Shown here: piece by piece, positions 21,012 through 26,154 of the stretch
Numbering within the stretch: the stretch's first letter is position 1
Layout of the letters: each line of letters begins with the position of its first letter
Source of the DNA: JAAYZQ01 sp034428935
Lineage (GTDB): Bacteria > Chloroflexota > Anaerolineae > JAAYZQ01
NCBI GenBank assembly: GCA_034428935.1
Contig: DAOUHB010000197.1
Coordinates: forward strand, 1-26,154
Direction of reading: 5' to 3'
Length of the DNA: 26,154 nt
Notes under the pieces: generated by a model
Databases searched by the model: none
The model's input: only the letters and a program-made list of their open reading frames with translations
What the model was told of the DNA's origin: nothing
Translations under genes and position numbers: made by a program

Positions 21012-22540
21012 GTCAACTCCTTCCTTTCTCCCCCACTCTCCCGGAGAGAGACACCTTTGGGGGCGGACGGCGCCGGGAAGGCCGGGGAGAGGGGGCCCCC
21101 GTCGAACCGGTAGGCCCGCTTGACCAGCCGGTAGGCTGCGTCCAGGGCCATCTCCCGCGCATCGTCCATGTCCACAAGGTGGCGCACCACCAGCCCGGCG
21201 ACCCAGTTGCAGGCCGCCCGGCGCCAAAGGTCGTGGCGCACCGGGATGGAGGGAAAGGCGCGGGTGTCGTCGTTAAAGCCGCAGGTGTTCTGCAGGCCCG
21301 CCGTCTCGACGACGCGGTCAAAGTAGCGCCGCATGCCGTTGAGGCTGTCGAAAAACCACCAGGGCGGCCCGAGCCGCAGCGAGGGATAGTGCCCCGCCAG
21401 GGGCGCCAGCTCCCTGGAATAGGCGCCCTCGTCGAGGGTAAAGAGGATGAGCCGCAGCCGTTGGTCGTTGCCATATTTCTGCAAGAGCGGGCGCAAGTTG
21501 TAGCTGAATTCGGTCCGCCGGGGGATGTCGGCGCCCATGTCGGGCCCGAAGCGCGCGAAAAGGGCCGCGTTGTAGTTGCGGATGGGGCCGCAGTGGAGCT
21601 GCATCACCATGCCGTCCTCGACGCTCATGCGGGCAAACTCCATGAACATGTGGCCCGTGAACCGCATGGCGTCGTCGGCCGTGGCCTGGCCGCGGAGCGC
21701 CCGCTGAAAGATGGCGTCGGCCTCGGCGGGGTCCAGCTCGCCGGTATAGGGCGTTTCGGCCGAGTGGTCGGCGGCTGCGGCTCCCATCTCTCGAAAAAAG
21801 TCGCGCCGCTGTTCCAGGGCCTGGAGGTAGGTGGCATAGGAATGCACTGCCACACCGCTGGCCTCGGCCAGGCCCTCGATCTGCCGCCGCCAATCCGGCC
21901 AGAAGAGGTTCACCACCGAGTCGGGGCGATAGGTGGGCCGCACGTCGCCCGCCCAGCCGGATTCCCGCATGGCCTGGTGGTGGCGCAGGGTGTCGGTCAC
22001 GGCGTCGGTCGTGCACAGCACTTCGATGCCAAAGCGCTCAAATAGGGCCCGGGGACGGTACTCGGGCGTGGCCAGGCGGGCCTGGAGCTGGTCATAGATC
22101 GACTGCGCCGTGGCACCGGTCAGCTTGTCCTCGATGTGAAAGACCTCGAGCAACTCCTGGCCGATCCAGGTGCCCGTGGGCGTCCCCCGGAACAGCCAGA
22201 AATGGTCGGCAAAGGTCTGCCAGATGCGGCGGTGGTCGGTCTCGACCTCTGCCGCGGGCGCGGCCCCCGGCAGGGGGGAGGGAGAGCGGGCACGGATGCC
22301 CAGGGCCTCCATGGGGACGCCCTGGGAATAGAGCATGCGAAACACATAGTGGTCGGCGATGATGAGCATCTCGGCCGGGGTGCCAAAGGTGGCATCAGGG
22401 TCGGCCAGCAGGCGGGGGTCCACGTGGCCGTGGGGGCAGACGATGGGCAGGTCCGCGACGCCCTCGTAGAGCTCGCGGGCAACGCGCCGTTGCGTTGGAT
22501 CTGGATCAAAGTAACGGTCGGGAAACAGGTTCTTTTTCAC
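21008..22540 (-). CDS. uxaC: Uronate isomerase (glucuronate/galacturonate isomerase)
   Basis: This 510-residue enzyme of the amidohydrolase-like UxaC family isomerises D-glucuronate to D-fructuronate and D-galacturonate to D-tagaturonate. It starts KKNLFPDRYFDPDPTQRRVARELYE and has the metal-binding CPHGHVDPRLLADP (His-x-His), RGTPTG, and later CGPIRNYN and GFNDDTRAFPS. The GTG at 22540 is preferred: AAGGGAGG lies 6 bases upstream, and the open frame above it has no family resemblance. The family usually has about 470 residues. Here the last 29 or so (after YRFDG) are a Pro/Ser/Gly-rich tail encoded by palindromic low-complexity DNA. A short PSPLPGAAPA insertion near residue 95 has the same look. 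Both are probably additions outside the catalytic core. Confidence 0.92.
   Translation of the reverse strand: MKKNLFPDRYFDPDPTQRRVARELYEGVADLPIVCPHGHVDPRLLADPDATFGTPAEMLIIADHYVFRMLYSQGVPMEALGIRARSPSPLPGAAPAAEVETDHRRIWQTFADHFWLFRGTPTGTWIGQELLEVFHIEDKLTGATAQSIYDQLQARLATPEYRPRALFERFGIEVLCTTDAVTDTLRHHQAMRESGWAGDVRPTYRPDSVVNLFWPDWRRQIEGLAEASGVAVHSYATYLQALEQRRDFFREMGAAAADHSAETPYTGELDPAEADAIFQRALRGQATADDAMRFTGHMFMEFARMSVEDGMVMQLHCGPIRNYNAALFARFGPDMGADIPRRTEFSYNLRPLLQKYGNDQRLRLILFTLDEGAYSRELAPLAGHYPSLRLGPPWWFFDSLNGMRRYFDRVVETAGLQNTCGFNDDTRAFPSIPVRHDLWRRAACNWVAGLVVRHLVDMDDAREMALDAAYRLVKRAYRFDGGPLSPAFPAPSAPKGVSLRESGGERKELT
21030..21100. repeat. Palindromic low-complexity segment inside the 3' end of uxaC
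   Basis: This stretch carries CTCTC-CCG-GAGAG (21036-21048), flanked by CCCCC (21030-21034) and GGGGG (21059-21063) that can extend the stem, and then the perfect palindrome GGGGGCCCCC (21091-21100). It encodes the extra C-terminal tail of UxaC. The style matches the intergenic repeats at 17273-17376 and beyond 26029, so an intruding repeat that stayed in frame is the likely origin. Confidence 0.55.
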
Positions 22541-22653
22541 GGCATGCCTCCCTTGCTTCTCGTCCTTCGCTCGGCCCCAGCCACAGCGGCCAGGACCAGG
22601 CCCATCGCCGCGCACCGGGCCCGCACGGCATCCCTCGCCGGCACTACAGCCCC

Positions 22654-23421
22654 CTACCTGGCCAACCAGCCGCCGTCCACGACCAACAGACTTCCATGCA
22701 CGTAGCGCGAGGCCTCCGAGGCCAGGTAGACCACCGCCCCCTGGAGGTCGTTCGCCTCGCCCCAGTCGCCGGCCGGGATGCGGGCCAGGATGGCCTCATT
22801 GCGCACCGGATCAGCCCGCAGGGGCGCGGTGTTGTCGGTGGCCATGTAGCCCGGAGCGATGGCATTGACATTCACGCCCCTGGCCGCCCACTCGTTGGCC
22901 AGCGCCCGGGTCAGCCCTGCCACGCCGCTCTTGGCCGCCGTGTAGGCCGGGATCAGGATGCCGCCCTGGTAGGAGAGCATGGAAGCGATGTTAATGATCT
23001 TGCCCCCGCCCTGCTCGACCATCACCCGGGCCGCGGCCTGGGAAAGAAAGAACAGGGCCTTCAGGTTGACCTGGATCACCAGGTCCCAATCCCGCTCGTC
23101 GAACTCCAGGGCCGGCGCGCGGCGGGTGGTGCCAGCGTTGTTGACCAGGATGTCCAGGCGGCCCAGTCCGCGGACCACCTGGTCGACCGCGTCTCGCAGC
23201 TCGGCCACTGTTGCCCGCTGCAAGTCGCAGTGCAGCGGCAAAAAGCGCCGGCCCAGGGCTTCGACCCGGGCCTGCGTCTCGGCATAGTAGTTCTGGTAGA
23301 GCCCCGCCACGTCGGCCCCCGCCTCGGCCAGGGCCAGGGCCATGGCCTGGCCCAACCCCCGGCCCACGCCGGTCACCAGGGCTACCTTGCCGTCCAGGCG
23401 AAATAGATCCAGGATACTCAT
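22654..23421 (-). CDS. kduD: KduD-type short-chain dehydrogenase (2-deoxy-D-gluconate 3-/5-dehydrogenase family)
   Basis: This 255-residue classical SDR has the cofactor loop TGVGRGLG (17-24), NNAG (94-97) and catalytic Ser147, Tyr160 and Lys164. The segment SMLSYQGG, then KSGVAGLTRALANEWAARGVNVNAIAPGYMATDNTAPLRAD, is very like KduD, which in pectin breakdown converts 2,5-diketo-3-deoxygluconate to KDG. The partner isomerase KduI is not present here, so another sugar-acid substrate such as a ketogluconate is possible. GGAGGTG before the ATG is a near-perfect ribosome site. It lies 30 bases after the zinc dehydrogenase gene and 113 bases before uxaC. That gap shows no clear signal besides the uxaC ribosome site. 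Confidence 0.83.
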   Translation of the reverse strand: MSILDLFRLDGKVALVTGVGRGLGQAMALALAEAGADVAGLYQNYYAETQARVEALGRRFLPLHCDLQRATVAELRDAVDQVVRGLGRLDILVNNAGTTRRAPALEFDERDWDLVIQVNLKALFFLSQAAARVMVEQGGGKIINIASMLSYQGGILIPAYTAAKSGVAGLTRALANEWAARGVNVNAIAPGYMATDNTAPLRADPVRNEAILARIPAGDWGEANDLQGAVVYLASEASRYVHGSLLVVDGGWLAR

Positions 23422-23451
23422 TGTACACCTCCAACCCTATTCACGCCAATC

Positions 23452-24531
23452 TCAAGGGGCGCCCCGGCGCGCCTGCCCCGCCCGGGGACCCTGGAACTGG
23501 AGCAACACCTTCATGGACCGCCCGCGGTCGGAGGCCAGCGCAAAGGCGCGATCCGCCTCGTCAAAGGGCACGCGATGGCTGACAAGCTGGCTGGCAAGCT
23601 CCGGGTAACCGGCGACAAACTCCAGGACGCGGTCGAATTCGCCGGTTCCGCCGATGCTGCCCATGATCTGCGCCGCTTTTAACGTGATCTGCTTCAGGCC
23701 GAACTCGACGGAGGGGATGAACCCGAGGGCCATGACCGCCCCAAGGGGCCGCAACAGGCTCACGGCCATGCGAAAGGCCGCCGGCGACCCCGAGGTCTCA
23801 AAGATGGCGTCGTATCCGCGCCCCGAGTAGAGCCCGCCGTAGTCGGCGGCATCGCCGTCTCCGCCGGCCGCCGCCACGTCGGTGGGGCTCGCGGCCCCGG
23901 CGGCCACAGCCTTGGCCACGCGCTCCTCCACCAGGTCGTAGAGCTCCACGTACTCGCAGCCCTCCAGCACCTTGAGGGCAAAGAGGCAGGACAGGCCGAT
24001 GGCCCCGCCGCCCAGCACCAGGATTTTTTCCTTTGCCAGGTTGGGGCGTGCCTCACGGACGCGCCGCACGGCGTGGGCGCCCACCGCCAGTGGCTCGCTC
24101 AGCGCCACCAGGTCCAGGTCGGCCCCGGGGTCGGCGCGGTACAGGTACCGGTCCTCCTGCAAGAAGAGCTGGCGCGAGGCGCCGTCGACGGTGATGCCAA
24201 ACTTCTCGATGTGCTGGCACAGGTTCTTGTCGCGGCCGCAGAACTGGCAGGTGCCGCAGTAGAGCGAGCAGTCGCCGGTCACCTTGTCGCCCGGCCGGAA
24301 GCGTGTCACGTCGGGGCCGACGGACACCACCGTGCCCGACCACTCGTGCCCGAAGTAGAGAGGATAGTTTCTGGGCCCCTCGTAGGTGCCCAGGTACAGG
24401 CCCGAGTCGGAGCCGCACAACCCCACGGCGTGGGTGCGCACCAGCACCTGGCTGCCCGCCGGCGATTGCAACTCGGCGGTCACCATCTCCAGTTGTTTGC
24501 CCCCGTGCAGGACGATCCCTTTCGACTGCAT
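23452..24531 (-). CDS. Zinc-dependent medium-chain dehydrogenase (sorbitol/threonine dehydrogenase-like)
   Basis: This 359-residue MDR enzyme has catalytic zinc ligands Cys39 (GLCGSDS) and His62-Glu63 (GHEWSG), a Glu in ALSEPLAVG, and a cofactor loop GGGAIGLS. Four cysteines of the structural zinc lobe are present at 92, 95, 98 and 105. The last spacing is six residues rather than the usual seven. The ATG at 24531 is preferred over an upstream TTG because GGGGGAGGG lies 6 bases before it. The gene follows the Gfo/Idh gene by 26 bases and precedes kduD by 30. Its likely job is oxidation of a polyol or aldonate that feeds the hexuronate pathway; the precise substrate is unknown. Confidence 0.87.
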   Translation of the reverse strand: MQSKGIVLHGGKQLEMVTAELQSPAGSQVLVRTHAVGLCGSDSGLYLGTYEGPRNYPLYFGHEWSGTVVSVGPDVTRFRPGDKVTGDCSLYCGTCQFCGRDKNLCQHIEKFGITVDGASRQLFLQEDRYLYRADPGADLDLVALSEPLAVGAHAVRRVREARPNLAKEKILVLGGGAIGLSCLFALKVLEGCEYVELYDLVEERVAKAVAAGAASPTDVAAAGGDGDAADYGGLYSGRGYDAIFETSGSPAAFRMAVSLLRPLGAVMALGFIPSVEFGLKQITLKAAQIMGSIGGTGEFDRVLEFVAGYPELASQLVSHRVPFDEADRAFALASDRGRSMKVLLQFQGPRAGQARRGAP

Positions 24532-24557
24532 GCTCAACCCTCCCCCGTCGGACCCGC

Positions 24558-25574
24558 TCAAGCGTATTCGTCCAGCTCGACCGGGCGGGCCTCCTGGAAG
24601 GAGCGTGTCGCCGCCAGGCCGATGACCAACGCCGCCCTGGCGTCGCGGCCGTCCACCGCCGGCTCGCGCCCGGCCTGCACCCGCTCCACAAAGTCGATGG
24701 TCTGGGCCAGGTAGGCGCTGCCAAAGCGCTGGATGATGTAGGGCACCATGTCGTACTGGATGCCTTGCCGGGTCAGCACCAGGAGGGGCGTCTGCTGGTA
24801 GTAGCCGATGTTCAGTCCGCCCTCGGTGCCCAGGATCTCGGTGCGGATGTCATAGCCGTAGAGGGCGTTGCGGCTGACCTCGACGTTGCCCAGGGCCCCT
24901 CTCCGGAACAGGAGGCTTATCACCGCATTGTCGATGTCGCCCACGCTGTTGAGCTGCGGGAAGGCCAGCGTGCCGCCTTCGGTATAGACGCGCCGCACCT
25001 CGTCGCCCATGAGCCAGCGCCCCAGGTCAAAGTCGTGGATGGCCATGTCCAGGATGAGGCCGCCGCTCACGCTCGGCCGGGCGTACTCCAGGTCGGGACA
25101 GAACGGGTCGCGGCCGATGGACTTGAAGGTCACCGGCGTACCGATGACTCCCGCCTCGATCTGTTTCCTGGCCGCCAGGTAGCCGGCGTCAAAGCGCCGC
25201 ATGAAGCCCACCTGGAACATCACTCCCGCGCGCTCCACGGCGGCAATCATCTGGTCCGTGTCCTCCAGGTTCAGGGCAATGGGCTTTTCACAAAAGATGG
25301 CCTTGCCCGCCTCCGCCGCCGCCACGACCACCTCGCGGTGCGTGCTGGTGGACGACAGGACAAAGACAGCCTCCACCTCCGGGCTGGCCAGCAGCTCCCG
25401 ATAGTCCGCGGACCAGGCCGGAACGTCCAGCTCCTCGGCCAGGGCCCGCGCCCGCTCGGGCAGGACGTCGGCGACGTGCACCAGGCGGCATTGGGGAACC
25501 TGGCGCGCCAGGTTGCGCGCATAGATCTGTCCCATCCGCCCCAGGCCGATAACTCCCACAGGCAGTTTTTCCAC
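24558..25574 (-). CDS. Gfo/Idh/MocA oxidoreductase, inositol 2-dehydrogenase-like
   Basis: This 338-residue protein has the N-terminal Rossmann motif VGVIGLGRMG (6-15) and Asp36 at the end of the second strand, pointing to NAD. Lys97 in CEKP is at the same residue number as the catalytic Lys of B. subtilis IolG. Asp176 and His180 (LDMAIHDFDLGRWL) keep the D-x3-H pair of the inositol dehydrogenases. Length and order fit IolG-type enzymes, but many family members act on other sugars or sugar acids. The GTG at 25574 is chosen because GGAGGAGGAGG precedes it with 4 bases between. The frame continues upstream only through repeats. It appears to be the first gene of the minus-strand cluster. Confidence 0.87.
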   Translation of the reverse strand: MEKLPVGVIGLGRMGQIYARNLARQVPQCRLVHVADVLPERARALAEELDVPAWSADYRELLASPEVEAVFVLSSTSTHREVVVAAAEAGKAIFCEKPIALNLEDTDQMIAAVERAGVMFQVGFMRRFDAGYLAARKQIEAGVIGTPVTFKSIGRDPFCPDLEYARPSVSGGLILDMAIHDFDLGRWLMGDEVRRVYTEGGTLAFPQLNSVGDIDNAVISLLFRRGALGNVEVSRNALYGYDIRTEILGTEGGLNIGYYQQTPLLVLTRQGIQYDMVPYIIQRFGSAYLAQTIDFVERVQAGREPAVDGRDARAALVIGLAATRSFQEARPVELDEYA

Positions 25575-25614
25575 AGTTCCTCCTCCTCCAGCGGCAGCTC
25601 CTTGCCGCGCTATC

Positions 25615-26004
25615 GGCTTGCCCCGACAAGTCGGGGACTCCCATCCACCCACGCAACCCGGACTCCCCCCTGGCCTGTCCGGCCAGGACGGGCGACTTGT
25701 CGGGGCTGGGCCGTCTCCCCGGCAGGCTTGCCCCGACAAGTCGGGGACTCCCATCCACGCGCAACTCGGGCTCCCCCCGGGCCTGTCCGGCCAGGACGGG
25801 CGACTTGTCGGGGCTGGGCCGTCTCCCCGGCAGGCTTCCCCCGACAAGTCGGGGACTCCCACCCACGCAACCCGGACTCCCCCCTGGCCTGTCCGGCCAG
25901 GACGGGCGACTTGACGGGGCTGGGCCGTCTCCCCGGCAGGCCTCCCCCGACAAGTCGGGGACTCCCATCCACGCGCAACCCGGGCTCCTCCGACAAGTCG
26001 GGGA
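25615..26004. repeat. Tandem array of ~108-bp palindrome-bearing units
   Basis: Three full units (25615-25724, 25725-25832, 25833-25938; 110, 108 and 106 bp) and a partial fourth (25939-25989) are followed by another copy of the core (25990-26003). Each full unit holds the hairpin CCCCGAC-AA-GTCGGGG, the hairpin CCTGGCC-TGTCC-GGCCAGG, and an inverted copy of the first core reading CGACTTGTCGGGG. The third unit has one change in that inverted copy (TTGAC for TTGTC). Units differ by a few substitutions and small indels. The array lies upstream of the first gene of the minus-strand cluster, and no gene is evident in it. Confidence 0.9.
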
Positions 26005-26028
26005 CAGCAGCCTCCCGTCTCGGAAAAG

Positions 26029-26120
26029 GGACGGCCTCTCGCGTACCCCTCCCCCTCCCCCGGGAACAAGGGAGGTCCCCCCTCGCAGGGGGGGCAGGGG
26101 GGTTCGCGAGAGAGCCGTCC
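26029..26120. repeat. Long imperfect palindrome (92 bp)
   Basis: The outer arms GGACGGCCTCTCGCG (26029-26043) and CGCGAGAGAGCCGTCC (26105-26120) are complementary except for one inserted base. The inner arms, C-rich at 26046-26061 and G-rich at 26088-26102, continue the stem. The loop region contains further G- and C-runs. It may be a dispersed repeat of the same kind as those inside the window, or a terminator for a neighbouring gene beyond 26154. No coding sequence is seen from 26121 to the end. Confidence 0.7.
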
Positions 26121-26154
26121 GGGTGCTACGCGTCCGGCCTACGCTCGCCTAGTC

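Noticed and set aside
21012..21227. N-terminal extension of UxaE
   Set aside because: The extra 70 or so codons lie inside uxaC in another frame and are low in complexity. The ATGA overlap with a ribosome site gives a better start.
25615..26004. CRISPR array
   Set aside because: Units are 106-110 bp and almost identical along their whole length. There are no unique 30-40 bp spacers and no cas genes nearby.
25575..26069. Upstream extension of the Gfo/Idh reading frame, with repeated Arg/Gly/Pro-rich peptides
   Set aside because: Several frames on both strands are open through the tandem array because it is GC-rich and repeated. The encoded peptide has no family character, and a good ribosome site precedes GTG 25574.
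1..26154. tRNA or rRNA genes
   Set aside because: Reading the gaps by eye showed no cloverleaf with a TTCGA-type loop and no conserved rRNA segment. Nearly all of the sequence is covered by protein genes.

Overview
The window is GC-rich bacterial DNA, densely coding, with short gaps and many 4-nt overlaps. The mix suggests a heterotrophic Chloroflexota-like bacterium: a Tat-exported lipoprotein feeding a PotABC-type importer, a YumC-type ferredoxin-NADP reductase, a Thermotoga-type hexuronate pathway (UxaE and a short-chain UxuB), and GC-rich palindromic repeats in the gaps. No rRNA or marker gene is present, so this placement is an inference with modest confidence.

Positions 1-8097 (+ strand) look like one catabolic operon: a HutC/GntR regulator with a near-perfect palindrome in front of it, a zinc-dependent dehydrogenase, a DhnA/LsrF-type class I aldolase, a PotD-B-C-A type ABC importer, a 75-codon remnant of a Gfo/Idh/MocA oxidoreductase, and a ROK-family protein with an altered sugar site. 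The enzymes point to import and breakdown of a sugar- or polyol-like compound rather than a polyamine. The substrate cannot be read from the sequence.

Positions 8098-14000 (+ strand) hold three stand-alone genes. These are a ferredoxin/flavodoxin-NADP reductase behind a strong extended -10 promoter, a 459-residue protein of unknown function with a VOC-like His-rich motif, and a soluble six-PAS histidine kinase with its own promoter and no response regulator. The kinase converges on the next gene with one base between the stop codons.

Positions 14002-25574 (- strand, read right to left) form a nine-gene sugar-acid cluster: Gfo/Idh dehydrogenase, zinc dehydrogenase, KduD-type SDR, UxaC, UxaE, UxuB-type SDR, a LarA-family protein with the full nickel-pincer catalytic set, 6-phosphogluconate dehydrogenase and malic enzyme. 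UxaC and UxaE bring glucuronate and galacturonate to fructuronate, and the UxuB-type SDR reduces fructuronate to mannonate. The usual next enzyme, mannonate dehydratase UxuA, is absent, as are KdgK and KdgA. A LarA homologue sits in that place, directly before 6-phosphogluconate dehydrogenase. Mannonate and gluconate are C2 epimers, so the layout suggests hexuronate to mannonate to gluconate to 6-phosphogluconate to the pentose phosphate pathway. This is the most interesting hypothesis in the window.

Positions 25575-26154 hold no convincing gene. They contain a tandem array of about 108-bp palindrome-bearing units and a 92-bp imperfect palindrome. Related GC-rich repeats lie between gnd and larA and appear to encode the C-terminal tail of UxaC.
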